From contig NW_006921539.1 of assembly GCF_000340215.1 (NCBI RefSeq), forward strand, positions 436,471 to 500,470: a stretch of DNA of 64,000 bases. The letters run 5' to 3'. Below, piece by piece: positions 11,302 through 22,689 of this stretch. The position numbers were made by a program, and so were the translations under genes. Under the pieces are notes generated by a model. The model saw only the letters and a program-made list of their open reading frames with translations. It was not told the DNA's origin and did no database searches. How positions within the stretch are numbered: position 1 is the first letter of the stretch; every line of letters starts with the position of its first letter. This DNA comes from Pseudocercospora fijiensis CIRAD86 (lineage: Eukaryota > Ascomycota > Dothideomycetes > Mycosphaerellales > Mycosphaerellaceae).

Positions 11302-12881
11302 GCTTGTTGCCCTGGGCAGACACTAGCGCGGATGGCAGTGAGGTGAGGTGAAGGCTTAGGTCACAAAGAAGGGATGTGAGTGGGCGCAGATAAGAAGGAG
11401 AGTTGCTTCTTTGTGCGAAGCGTACCTTGTGAGGCGATTGCTCATATATTACGATCAGTCGGCGCCCGCGCACTACTACTGAGCCCCCTACCGTCCAATG
11501 CAAACACGCAAAGCCTTGCTAAGCGTCCAGAGAATTCTTTCCGCATCTCATCTGGGGAAGTTGCGGAGAAAGGGCACATCGACATGGCTTGGCAGGCCAC
11601 CAGTGGCATTTCGTGAGTCAAAGGAATTGCCCTCATTCCCCAGCGCAAGGGCGCAGCGTACCACGTGCGCCCGACTCTCGTCGTTTCGTGAGGGTAACAG
11701 AATCCAGAAAATACGTAATCGCCCTGTGAATGCGTCGAAGCGGAGCGGGTCACGAGGTGCGACAAACATCAGCTGGCCCCGTGCGACACGCGACACCTCG
11801 CTCGCTACCCACTACGCATGCATCTCGGAGTCGCGAGGAACGCCATCATCACCGTATGAATGCGACAGCGGCGACGGCGACGGCAATACACCGAAGTGTT
11901 GCTATGGAGGACACTGTGTGCGCGGCAGTCGATACCGGAACCCCGGGCCGAAAACTCTGTTTTGTCGTCATTGTCGGACCAGAATTTGACCCGATGCAAG
12001 CCGAACAACAAGCGACACCCTCACTACCAAGAATTAAGAATTTCTGCAAGAAACATCTCCGCGGCTTACACAAAACCAAACCCACAAGTTTCCGTATACC
12101 CTTCACAGCAGTCGAGTCCAGAGCTCTTCACGACTACATGTACGGAGTACGTACCGTACCGATGGCTGTGTCGGGAAGTTGCCGAAGTGGGAGTCCGAGT
12201 GACTTGACACATCAATCTGCATCTCCTCTGACATATCACTCCGCGCTACGCACCAATGCATACCCCATGGGTAGTGAACGCCACGCCGCTACTGTGCCCT
12301 ACCGCCCGGCAATGGCACGCGTGCAAGACGAATGACCGCTCGCACACAAACACCCGGACTGGACTGTCAACAACAATGCATCAAACAAAGCCGGCCCTGC
12401 GATTGTGCCGGCGAACGTGATCACTCGACAGAAGGACATGACATGTGATCTCGTGAGATGAGATGAGGCGCGCCACCATAGATACCGTCTCATCTTCGCA
12501 CTGCCACATGGCATCGTGGTATGCAAATGCAAGCGATCTCGCCAGCGCACACCGCTTTCTAATCACCCTTCGCTGACTACTTCTTGCGAAGCTGAGTCTC
12601 TGGCGCACACTTGTCAAACCACACTGCACTGCCATCCTCCCCACGTTCTTCTCTGCTCTGCCATCGAGTGACGTTCAGCCAAGCTTGACACCTGCCTCAA
12701 CCTCACTGGTCGTCTTGCGCAACGCTGTGCATTGAGTTGACATGGGGGCACGGGAGAGGTCGGAGTGTGCTATTCGGTGTATGTAATGCAGTGCTTGAGC
12801 AAGTGCAGCAATGAGCACCCGTCGAAATGGAAAATCCACGGCTTTCTTCGCGCGCACCGGCGGCGAGATGGAGGGGAGAAT
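11302..12881. other. Intergenic region without supported gene
   Basis: This holds the promoter side of the F-box gene and the 3' flank of the DUF4246 gene. Several 60-200 codon frames overlap on both strands but show no motif, no ATG context and no splice pattern. I treat the region as non-coding. Confidence 0.5.
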
Positions 12882-14805
12882 CTAGTGCTCGCAGAAGCTG
12901 AACTGCTCTTCGTGATAGCGCTTGTCGACGTCCTGCACGAAAACCTTACGCTCAGCCATCAGCTCAAGTCGGAGGGCTTTCGCGTCTTCCATACTGAGTA
13001 GATCCTGCTCAGCGTCGACTACCCGCTCGGCAAGCTCGGGCGGAAGATTTTGCACCCGATCCAGGTCGTGGACCATGGCACGCCACCAATTCTTCTGCTG
13101 AGGAGGCACATGGGCCGTGGATGGGATGCGGAGGTACGGATCGACCAGGAAGAGAGCGAGGATCTTGCGATGACCTGCCTTGGACTTGTCGGCGAGCTCA
13201 AAGGGCTCGACCTTGTGCTGCAAGACGTTCGGGAAGGCGATCATTCGACCTTCCTTGGTGTTGACCTTGCCCAGTGTCTGAATGGCTGGGCCGTTCTGCT
13301 CGATTCCATAGAGACGCAAGATGTGCTCATAGTCGTCTTGTTCATACTCAGTGTCCCCTGTCAAAGTATCCACGCAGACAAACTCGCGAAACGAAAGGTG
13401 GCTCTCAGTGATGTTGTCGGTGTCGTAATAGTAAATCGCACTCGCACAGATATGTTCGTTGAGCTGACCTTCGATGTGCCATCCACCCCCGCTGTAAGCT
13501 GGCTTGTCCGGTGTCAGATGAATGTTAGCCAGCTTCACGATGACTTGGAGGCCTCGGTCAGCGAAGTCCTTGCGCAGATTGACGACCGTCTCCTTCTCTG
13601 GATCGTCGCGCATGCGAGCGGAATAGCTGCCCGGCTCTGGCAAGTTGGTCAGAACTCGATGCTCACGTTGCCAGGTGTTGTTGAGCTCATCGATCTCGTC
13701 TTCATCGAGTTCGTCTTCGTTCTCCGCTGGCGGGCGCTCGCCAACCGGCTCCTCGTAACCGACCTTATCGATGTTGAGGCGTGGGGCCCGCTTATACAAG
13801 CTGTCGCCGGAAAGCGTCGCGTCCCACATTGGAACAGTCTTAGCGATGATGCGCTCCAGGGTCTCATAGAGAGGCTGATGAAACTTGGGGTGCAGATTGT
13901 TGATGTAACTCGTGATCTTGACGTTCTCATTTTCGCCGAATGAGATTTCGCATGGCAGCCACTGGAACCGCGATGAGTAGAAGTGCTGTTCGCCAGATCG
14001 CCAGGTTGAAAGACCTAGTAGTGAAGAAGGTTAGAATACGTCATAAGATGCGGAACTGGCACCAGAGCCTTCGACACGCATCCCGTATGGGATGTGATAC
14101 CAACGGCGGGTGTCTCGACTTACCAGCGAAACGCTCAACGTGGAGATGCTTCTTCTCCGGGACTGGAACAACGATGCCCTGGCCAATGTACTTCTCGCAG
14201 CCCTCGAGCGGGACCATGCCCTCGGACAAAGCTTGAGAGCGTCCATAAATGAGCGGGTACAAGGACGGATGAAGTAGATCGAGCACCTTCTCGTCCGAGT
14301 CTGGATGCCAGTCTTTCTGGTCCGTGGGCAAGTCTTCGAGGGATGCCGCTGATGATTTGAGCTCTGTCTTGAGCTCGTCGGAAATGCAGACATCAGACTT
14401 GTAGACCGTTCGCTCAGCATCAATGGCCGGCACAAAGCCATGCCGCTCGAATTGCTTTGCGTAATCTCGAAGCTCCCCAAGGCAGTAGTCGAACATTTGT
14501 TGAGTCACAGCCTGCTCTGGCTTAGAAGTCTTCTCGATTTCAGCGCATTCAGCACGCCACTTGCTGACAATGTTTTCATCGTTGATCTTGCGATTCCAGT
14601 CCGGCTTGTCAGTGAGCTTGTCCATAAGGGCGATCATGTTCCGCTCCTTCAGCATAAGCGGCTGGCCACTGTGATCGGAGATGGCGTTCGAGAATCCAGA
14701 GCGCTTAAGATGGGACCAGGCACTGTTGTCGTCTGAGATGGCATTGACTGGCTTGCCGAAGCCGTGCAGACCACGGCCTGATGCGCTGGTTGCAGGCTCT
14801 GCCAT
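12882..14805 (-). CDS. DUF4246 domain protein
   Basis: Two exons (14124..14805 and 12882..14014) encode 604 aa. The 109-bp intron has a GTAAGT donor and a CTACTAG acceptor. Splicing joins HLHVERFAG to LSTWRSGEQHFYSSRFQWLP in frame. The protein matches the fungal DUF4246 type: an N-terminal helical part followed by a beta-rich core with SGGGWHIEGQLNEHI and NVLQHKVEPFEL. These suggest a cupin/2-oxoglutarate-dioxygenase-like fold (His-x-Glu in WHIEG). That assignment is inference from the pattern, not an established activity. The acidic insertion ENEDELDEDEIDEL lies before the core. The left TIR of the large mobile element begins 318 bp upstream of the start codon. Confidence 0.88.
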
Positions 14806-15122
14806 GATGCCGCTCTTGCGCCGCTCCCATGGACACGAGATGCGTAGAAGCGGCGGAGAATGTTGAGCTTAGAAGGTCAGCCATGCAAAGCCTGCTCGTC
14901 TCTCACGGCCCCGAAAGGACAATAAAAGAAGCAGTAATGAAACACAGGAGCACTGAAGGAAATTCTCAGTAGACCTCGATGTATCACTTACGAAAGACCG
15001 CACTCGAAGCTCGATGGTTGTGCTGTCGATGTTCGAGTTCTGGATGCGATTTTCTGCGCGAAGATATCGAATCGAGGTGGAGGTGGAAGTTCAGGCACAG
15101 GTCGAGCTTCGAAAGGGTCGTG
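14806..15122. other. Upstream region of DUF4246 gene
   Basis: Normal-composition DNA between the gene start and the left terminal inverted repeat. The promoter is expected here. If the mobile element inserted after the gene formed, it sits close enough to affect expression. Confidence 0.5.
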
Positions 15123-15196
15123 GCCTGAACGTAGTCTATGACAAACCTAGGTGATCGGGTGATCGAGTAATCGAGTAATCGAGTAATCGGGTGTTT
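15123..15196 (+). repeat. Left terminal inverted repeat
   Basis: It starts GCCTGAACGTAGTCTATG, then ACAAACCTAGG, then an 8-bp motif (AGTAATCG and variants) repeated about five times. It matches the reverse complement of 40339..40412 at 66 of 74 positions; all eight differences are G versus A. Confidence 0.9.
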
Positions 15197-15386
15197 GACA
15201 GGGGTATAGCGTTGCAGGTTTTTCCTATCTAGCGGTTCTGAGTAACTAAGCCTTCCTATCCTATATTACAATAACTGTATTTGCCTATAGTATACAATTT
15301 ACTATACTATACCTAATTTAGCGCATTGCGTTACCTCCGGCGCCTTCGCCCGATATCGTAATGCTTAGCAGCATAGCGGCGGTAGT

Positions 15387-15424
15387 TTTCGCTATAGCAC
15401 TATACGATAGGTGCTATAACGAAA
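15387..15424. repeat. Hairpin repeat copy
   Basis: Arms TTTCGCTATAGCAC and GTGCTATAACGAAA, one mismatch, 10-base loop. Confidence 0.75.
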
Positions 15425-15537
15425 TACTATACTATTCTATTCTTCTATCTTCTTTTTCTTCTTTATAATAGATACGGTACGCTACCGTATTCGCCGCGAG
15501 TCGAACCGTCGAGGTGTCGAGGTATCCGATAGACGCG

Positions 15538-15575
15538 TTTTGCTATAGTACGTCCCGCGTTGTGCGATAGTAAAA
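15538..15575. repeat. Hairpin repeat copy
   Basis: Arms TTTTGCTATAGTAC and GTGCGATAGTAAAA around a 10-base loop. The mismatches include a G/A-type change. Confidence 0.65.
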
Positions 15576-15638
15576 TGCTATATCCTTCTTCTATTTTCTT
15601 CGTTAAAGGAGGCTACGAAGAATAGGGGCAGATGCCGG

Positions 15639-15680
15639 TATTTACCTATAGCACGTATCGTGCCGTGCTATAGTAAAATA
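15639..15680. repeat. Hairpin repeat copy
   Basis: Arms TATTTACCTATAGCACG and CGTGCTATAGTAAAATA around an 8-base loop. Confidence 0.75.
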
Positions 15681-15958
15681 CTAGATTAGTACTATACTCG
15701 ACGAAGGACCTTACCCCCTCTTTAAGGTATACCTACGAGGCGTACTTGCTAACGGTACCTATAGACCTTAACTCCGAGCCTCTCTATACTACTAAGCTAA
15801 GACATATAAGCGAATTATATACAAGCGAATTCAAACATTAAAACTGCATGAACCCGCTATTAAAGCGCGAGAAGAGAGTACGAGCCGGTTAGTTATATAG
15901 TAAGACGCACTACGGCTATAACGCTAATAACCCTCTTATACTATCGGACCTTTATACG

Positions 15959-16196
15959 CTAATAGCCCCCTTATACTATCGGACCTTTACGTCTACCGAA
16001 AGAATCTGCAGCACTCGCTAATAGCCCCCTTATACTATCGGACCTTTACGTCTACCGAAAGAATCTATAGCACTCGCTAATAGCCCTCTTATACTATCGG
16101 AGCTTTACGTCTACCGAAAGAATCTACAGTACTCGCTAATAGCCCTCTTATACTATCGGAGCTTTACGTCTACCGAAAGAATCTATAGCACTCGCT
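15959..16196 (+). repeat. 59-bp tandem array, about four copies
   Basis: The unit starts at AATAGCCCCCTTATACTATC and recurs at 15961, 16020, 16079 and 16138, exactly 59 bp apart, with a few C/T differences. A related sequence in inverse orientation (AGAGGGCTATTAGCG) forms the array at 22790-23240. Confidence 0.85.
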
Positions 16197-16313
16197 AGTA
16201 GACTACGCTGCCGAAAATCGCCTAACTGCGTAGAGCTTCTTTAACACCCGCAGAAACGGAAGGCGCACCTACGAGGCGTTCTTACTAACAAAGAAGACCG
16301 GACGGATGCCGCT

Positions 16314-16353
16314 ATTTGCCTATAGCACCGTCTAGTAGGTACTATAGGCAATT
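16314..16353. repeat. Hairpin repeat copy
   Basis: Arms ATTTGCCTATAGCACC and GGTACTATAGGCAATT with an 8-base loop. It is preceded by GATGCCGCT, a 5' flank shared with several other copies. Confidence 0.8.
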
Positions 16354-16532
16354 TTCTCTATTTATCTATTTATCGACTTAAAGCGCTAACCGTAGCGCGG
16401 CCTTTAGCAATAATACGATTAAGTAAAATCCGAGATCTTGTCTATTTATCGAACTAAAGCGCTAATAGCAGCGCGGCCTTTAGCGATAATTAAGCAATAT
16501 CCGAGAACTAGAAATCCGAGCGAGATGCCGCT

Positions 16533-16576
16533 ATTTGCCTATAGTACGGAAGATTAGGTGCTATAGGTAAGCAAAT
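16533..16576. repeat. Hairpin repeat copy
   Basis: Left arm ATTTGCCTATAGTAC; right arm GTGCTATAGGTAAGCAAAT contains a short insertion. Preceded by GATGCCGCT. Confidence 0.7.
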
Positions 16577-17122
16577 ACATTTATCTATTTCTTTATTAAT
16601 TCATCTACTTAAAGAAGTAGCATTAACGTAGAGTGCTAGTATCTAGTAGCAATTTGTTTATCTCGTCGTATAGCTAGCGGTTAGCTGCGATTCTAGAAAT
16701 TGCCTACGCAATAACGGATAGAGGTTCGCCTTCCTTCGAGAACTACTATAGGTTTTACAGCATCTCGCTTTAGCAATATAGGTATACTAGCCTTTACTAG
16801 TATTAGCTTAGTAAAACAACTATTATTCCTTCCTAGAGAAACCTATACGAACAGCGCCTACGGATGTATACTAGCTAGAGATTATATCGTCTATTATAGA
16901 CCTTAGCTAGTATATAGGGTTACGTTACTAATGCCGTTCGGATGCTTGCCTTACCTAACCTAGCGCTTATAGCTATATAGTAAACCGGGCCCTATCGACT
17001 TAATAGCAGTATAGTCTCGCTCGGCGATTATTAAGCAACACCGAGAACGACAAGGCCGAGCGAAACTAGCTGCTATCGACTTAAAGCGTCGATTATTAAG
17101 CAATACCCGAGAACTACGAGGC

Positions 17123-17318
17123 TAAGCGAGACTAGCTAAGCGAGACTAGCTAAGCGAGACTAGCTAAGCGAGACTAGCTAAGCGAGACTAGCTAAGCGAG
17201 ACTAGCTAAGCGAGACTAGCTAAGCGAGACTAGCTAAGCGAGACTAGCTAAGCGAGACTAGCTAAGCGAGACTAGCTAAGCGAGACTAGCTAAGCGAGAC
17301 TAGCTAAGCGAGACTAGC
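17123..17318 (+). repeat. 14-bp tandem array, exactly 14 copies
   Basis: The unit TAAGCGAGACTAGC repeats without visible change for 196 bp. Perfect identity inside a RIP-scarred block suggests recent expansion or slippage after the mutation phase. Confidence 0.92.
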
Positions 17319-17485
17319 CGCTATCGGCTTAAAGCGTCGATTATTAAGCAACTCCTAAGAACTATAAAGCTAAGCGAGGCTAGCTACTCGAGGCTAGCTA
17401 AGCGAGACTAGCTACTATCGGCTTAAAGCGTCGATTATTAAGCAATACCGGAGAACTGCAAAGCTAAGCGAGGCTAGCTACTCGT

Positions 17486-17525
17486 CTTTGCATATAGTAC
17501 GTAGTATACCGTGCTATAGGCAAAG
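17486..17525. repeat. Hairpin repeat copy
   Basis: Arms CTTTGCATATAGTAC and GTGCTATAGGCAAAG around a 10-base loop. Confidence 0.72.
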
Positions 17526-18664
17526 GCGGACAGTTCTGCCTTTGCTCGTTATCGTGTTAAGTACTTTTACTAGCGTAATTTAGTAGAAAGTAGCTTAATC
17601 GACTTAACTTAAGGAAAGGGCGAAAAGCAAGGCTAAAAAATAACAAAGTACTAATATTAGAAGACAGAGAAGAGAGTTTATTTGTAGTAGCAGCGCTGCT
17701 ATGCCCGAAGGCTACTACTAAGAGTAAAAAAAGCAACAAAAAAACATAGCCTATTATGCCCGAAGGCTAGTAAATAGAAGAAAAAAAAAACAAACAGAGT
17801 AGACTAGCTGCAGCAACGAACGCTAAACCCTAAACACTACAAACTCCTAGTAAGCATCGTGCGACTTACTGCTATATTTCAGGTCTTACTACGCGAAAAA
17901 ACAACTCAATCCTTACAAGTCCGGTTAATACGGCGGCACTAACTATACCGACTAGAGATAGGGGTACCTAGCTACTAGGCAGCTGCTACGCTATACCGGC
18001 GATACTCGTTTACGAACCGAGTGTCGCTAGTAATCTAAGAGCGACGGGTGTAGCGGCGGCAGGCAGGGCAGCGAGGCTTACTAAACCTACGAGCCGGGTC
18101 CTAAATCTAGCCGGCGTAGTGCTAGTTTACTAACTTGCCCGAAGGGCTACGCGCGACCTCTGCCTACTATTCCTATATACGACAATTAGCTATTCGTTTA
18201 CTAATTAACAGACAAGAAGCATACCGTAGGATCTACCTCTACTAAAGTGCCTAGTATCGGTATAATATATTAAATGCCCTACCTAGTAGGGCGGCCGCGG
18301 CGGCGCGGAGTAGTAGCGATAGGCTTATCGTTATCGTTATCTTTATCGTTATCGTTATCTTTATCGTTATCGTTATCGTCGTCGTCGTCTCTACGCTATT
18401 CTTAGTATACTGCTTAACAACTCGACAAGACTGCTAGATAGACCTACGGCTCCTTAGCGGGATTATACTACTACTACTACTTATCGTTATCGTTGTCGCT
18501 ATATATATGTTAGTATATTGTCTCCTAGATTTACGCTTACAGTGCTACTAGACTTATATTGCTAGCATAAAGCTAATGCTATTGTCGTCGTCGTCGTTAT
18601 TATCGTCGTCGTCGTCGTTACTATTAAGAAGCGGTTAGTAAATAGCGTATCGATACGAAAGAGC

Positions 18665-18730
18665 AAAGAGATTAGCTTAAAGAGATTAGCTTAAAGAGAT
18701 TAGCTTAAAGAGATTAGCTTAAAGAGACTA
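18665..18730 (+). repeat. 14-bp tandem array
   Basis: The unit AAAGAGATTAGCTT is repeated four to five times and decays at the right edge. Confidence 0.8.
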
Positions 18731-19417
18731 ACTTACGCTTACTGCTGCTACTACGCTACTACTACTACTACTCGCCGGCTATATAAGAGTAAGCTTGCTA
18801 TATAGATCGACTAAATAAGACTAAGGATATAAGAACATACCGTTAGTTACGGACAAAGGCCCGCTCGGAGCGCCGCATAGCGCGCTCTATGTTAAGATTC
18901 TAAAAACTAAAACTGTGTTAATCTATGTCGCTCGAAGGCTCGAAGGCTCGATCGAGAGTATATACGTTCGAGTAGCCGGCGACCGAACACGTTGCTAACT
19001 AAGGCGAGGGCTAAGACTAGGCGCGACCTACGCGCGCGGGCCGCTATTCTATAAGTATATTAGTATCTTGCCTTTACTAAACAGAAACACAAACTAAATA
19101 TACGACCTAGTTTATCGCGAACCGAGTAGGACTAAAAAATGGTACTATCTTTGTTACTTCCTATACCGTTAACGTAGATCTTGTATTTGAGGTAATATTA
19201 TAGAAGAGGGTAAGAGGGTATACGGGATGCTTAGAGAAGGAAAGGAAGAAGAAAGGAAAAGAGACCGAAGATATATCGTTGTTCGGGCTATGTAAGATCT
19301 AGGACTAAAGAACTGCTCGATAATAGACAATAGTAATAAAGTAGGGCGCTAGTAGGGCGGAAGTGAAGTTAGGACGGTAAAGTCCTCTTCTTAAGTAATC
19401 CCGTACCGTCGAAGTAA

Positions 19418-19467
19418 CGTATAATAACCTATAGTACCTAATTTTAGGTACTACAGGTTATTATACG
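19418..19467. repeat. Longest hairpin repeat copy, 22-bp arms
   Basis: Arms CGTATAATAACCTATAGTACC plus T and its inverse differ at one base (A versus G) around a 6-base loop. It is the most symmetrical member of the family. Confidence 0.85.
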
Positions 19468-20080
19468 TCGGCGGCTAGTATAAAGTTCACTCTACTAAAG
19501 AAGTAAAGCGGGACGGATCCTTTGCTTCCCGATTAGGCAGTAGCGGCAAGTATAGGATTAAAGTTAACGCCTACCCTAGAAGTAATGCCTATTTTTAACT
19601 AGGTATGCTATAGCAAATTCAACTATTAGCAAAGCCGATTCGATAGTCGATTCGATGCATACATTAGCAAGCTAATTCGATGCCTACATTATAGGGCTAC
19701 ACTTTGTAACTAAGCTTATTAGAAGCTTATTTTACAGAGGCGGCGAGGGTTTCGCTACGGCTCGTAGATCGCGTACTATAGCTAAATACAAACGACGCTT
19801 CTCGAATTAAGGGTGAATTTACGGATAGACAACTTTTCAGCCTTTATGTCGTTCTAATCCTCGTATCTAATCCTCGTACCCCCTTAGCAATCGAGAAGCC
19901 TTTATATCGTTTCTAATCCTCGTATCCCTTTAGTAATCGACAGACCCTTCGTATGCTACTAACTATAGTAATTATTTGGTTTAGTTCTAGCGTCAAATAC
20001 CTACTTTCCTATACTAAGGGTAGGTATCAACTAGCTCTTGCTTCTAGAAGCGGTATATAATAGTAGAAATGCACTGCTAG

Positions 20081-20209
20081 CATAACTTTAATCGTTATAT
20101 GCCGTATAACTTTAATCGTTATATACCTTGTAACTTTAATCGTTATATGCCGTATAACTTCAATCGTTATATACCGTATAACTTCAATCGTTATATACCG
20201 TATAACTTC
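20081..20209 (+). repeat. 24-bp tandem array, about five copies
   Basis: The unit ATAACTTTAATCGTTATATG plus CCGT is repeated, with T/C variation. Confidence 0.8.
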
Positions 20210-20374
20210 GTCTATTAACTGCGTACGTTTTCTAGGCGATTAGGTAGGAGCTCGGTTACGGCATATATTAACTTTAGTTAACGGCAATCCTTCTCCCCTT
20301 CTTTAACAACAATTATTAATTACTAGACACTATACAACACTCGAGCTACTTCGACAAAATGTCTAACAACACAT

Positions 20375-20447
20375 AGCAGAACTAGGGCTAGTAGAACTAG
20401 GGCTAGCAGAACTAGGGCTAGCAGAACTAGGGCTAGTAGAACTAGGG
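20375..20447 (+). repeat. 15-bp coding repeat (QNQGQ)
   Basis: Five units of CAGAACTAGGGCTAG or TAGAACTAGGGCTAG lie inside the relic gene at 20359. The period is a multiple of three and the units are nearly identical. Confidence 0.85.
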
Positions 20448-21164
20448 CGGAGCGCTATTATTACTAGCCTATTTCGATACGGACTTAGGTCTAGTTCGTA
20501 GCACTTAGGGAATAGTAAGTGCCTATAGTCGTCGATTCGTCCGTACGAACACTAATATTTGAAGGGTATTATTGTCGGTATAGTTTAGAACGGCGTAGGT
20601 AGAGCGTTCCTAGGTATACTCTATTTTGCTACGAGGCAGTACGATCTGCCGAACAATAGTAGCCCTACGACTATATTATAGTTAGTCGTATAGACGCTAG
20701 CAGCGGCGAATAGACAAGGCAGTACTACCTTTGCGTATTAGTTTAACTCTAGAGAAGCAGGCATTTAGGGCCTTCCGAATTAGACGAGGCAAGTTTCTTT
20801 TACGCTGTTTAGACGTTATCACGACCTTAACGAAGAGCACTAGCGTACGTTAATAACCCGCGACTCGCATACTCTGTTCCCGAATAGTTACCCTCGGGTC
20901 CCTACGCGGTAGGGATATTAGTATAACGATAATAGTCCGAATAGCGCCAACCGTACAAGTCTGTAGCCGGTATACGAGCCTGCGTTCCTAGTATAGTACG
21001 CGCGAGTATACGGGCCTCTAATGTAGCTAGCACTGCCGACCTTTAGATAAGCAAACCGACGGCAACAATGAGAGCTAACTCAAGCCGGAGATATTATAGG
21101 CGGGAAGGGCAGGGAGCCTTAGAAATTAATAGACAAGAGTGTTAAAGTAGTAATATTATAGGAG

Positions 21165-21344
21165 GGCATCTGAAAAGCGTTCCGCGTTATAGCCGATAGC
21201 TAGGCCTCTCCGCCTTTAAGCGAGAAGTTAATGCGTTAGAATCGAGTTATAAGAAGGCACCTAAAAAGCGTTCCGCGTTGTAACCGATAGCTAGGCCTCT
21301 CCGCCTTTAAGCGAGAAGTTAATGCGTTAGAATTGAGTTTATAG
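21165..21344 (+). repeat. 91-bp tandem duplication
   Basis: Two copies start GGCATCTGAAAAGCG (21165) and GGCACCTAAAAAGCG (21256). The differences are mainly C/T and G/A. It lies within the relic gene at 20359-22095. Confidence 0.85.
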
Positions 21345-22357
21345 ACTCGTAAAGGTTGATCCCCTACTTCCTAGCGACTAGTAGAGAACCTGAATTGAGC
21401 TATAGGCTCTAGTATTACTACTAAGATTAATATTAGCATATCTACTACGTTAGAAATTGCCTTATTCCGAGTAGTAATCGTTATATTAGCTATAGTTAGG
21501 CAGTCTATAAGCGGCATGTAATGCTTGCTATAGCAGTAACTCATTTATGCTTGTTAGTTATACTTGCTACGTAGACAAGCACGTCCTCGTAGGCAACGGT
21601 AGCAAACTTTCAGTCGAAGAGTAGTACTTATCGCGGCTCGATCTCCCTATTTAGTAAGACACCCTACGAGACGTTAGAAACGCACACTAATAACTTAGCT
21701 TCTACACTAAGCACTAAGCATTAAGTATTGAGACTAAGCCCGAGCCGAATTCTAAGCCCAATTGCCTAGCACTAAACCTAGTCGCTATAATAAGCTCGTA
21801 GAACGATAGTAAGAAGGCTTCGAAGAAGCTAGCGCCGCTTAACCTATAGTAGCAGCCTTCCTTTACTAAGCGGGTATAGCGTATAGACGAGGAAATGTAG
21901 CGGCAAGTTAACTAGTAGTAGGTACAGCCGACGAGTGCTAGGTCTCAATTAATAGCTTAGGTAGCAATCGAGCGAGAGGCTGCTAGCGTAGTACGAGAGA
22001 AGTTTAAGGCAACTTAGGGACATTATCTAGGACAGACACCTCTACTAATGTCGCCTAGGTCTATAGGGGGCAAGAAGGACAATAAGAAGGGCTAATTATC
22101 GAGCATTGAACAGCTCTTAGCTTCTAACTTCTAGTTTTAATAGGGTGAATAGCTTCTAGTTTCGATAGTTTAAATAGCTTCTAGTTTTGATAGTTTGAAT
22201 AGCTTCTAGTTTTAGTAGCGTTAATAGCTTCTAGTTTTAATAGGGCGAATAGCTTAAACAGATGATTTGCAGCCGCCGGCACTTAATTGAGTTAGTCGGA
22301 TTTCGCTACTATTCTCGTCGAGAATAGTAATAGGCTGCCGGATAGACAGATGCCGAC

Positions 22358-22397
22358 ATTTGCCTATAGCATACACTATTCTATACTATAGGCAAAT
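22358..22397. repeat. Hairpin repeat copy, consensus-like
   Basis: Arms ATTTGCCTATAGCATA and TATACTATAGGCAAAT around an 8-base loop, with flank GATGCCGAC on the left and an ATTT/TTTA tract on the right. Confidence 0.85.
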
Positions 22398-22588
22398 ACA
22401 TTCATTTATTCATTTATTAGTTTATCGATTTAATAGTAGTACGGCTTCTAGCGATTATTAAGCAATACCCGAGAGCTATAACGTAGTTGTTCCTTTATCG
22501 ACCTAAAGCGTTAATAGTAGCGCGGATATCAACAATAATTACGCAATACCCGAGAACTACAAAGCCTAGTAAGAAGGGTCGGATGCCG

Positions 22589-22628
22589 GCATTTGTTAGT
22601 AGCATACACTTTTCTATGCTATAGGCAA
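22589..22628. repeat. Hairpin repeat copy
   Basis: Left arm CATTTGTTAGTAGCATA is degraded; right arm TATGCTATAGGCAAACT is consensus-like. Confidence 0.65.
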
Positions 22629-22689
22629 ACTAACACATTCAATCTTCTATAACTTAAAGGCAGTCGTCGATCTCCTTAACGATTTCCTT

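Larger units (their letters stand above)
15197..20358. other. Left interior of the element, repeats and no intact gene
   Basis: TpA-rich sequence with stops in all frames. It holds seven hairpin copies (15387-19467), the 59-bp and 14-bp arrays, a GTTATC/GTCGTC microsatellite (18320-18620) and a 24-bp array (20081-20209). A recurring unit (TTAAAGCGCTAATAGCAGCG and following bases) is repeated near 16380, 16450, 17085 and 17390 between hairpins. No protein identity could be read. Confidence 0.6.
20359..22095 (+). pseudogene. RIP-inactivated gene with N-terminal QNQGQ repeats
   Basis: From an ATG at 20359 one frame runs to a TAA at 22093. It is broken by many TAG/TAA codons, mostly at places where CAG/CAA or TGG would be expected. 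The start reads MSNNT followed by five to six 15-bp units (AACTAGGGCTAGTAG and variants). Each unit would encode the pentapeptide QNQGQ if its TAG codons were CAG. The C-terminal part stays in the same frame (IEREAASVVREKFKAT, then a basic end KKDNKKG). The two ends sharing a frame over 1.7 kb is the main support. Family and function are not recognised. It could encode a low-complexity cargo protein of the large transposon. Confidence 0.55.

Noticed and set aside
11730..12335. 201-codon frame in the F-box/DUF4246 interval
   Set aside because: Composition is Arg/Thr/Ser-rich without motif, and other frames nearby are equally open.
17123..17318. CRISPR-like array
   Set aside because: The units are contiguous 14-mers without unique spacers, and the genome is eukaryotic.
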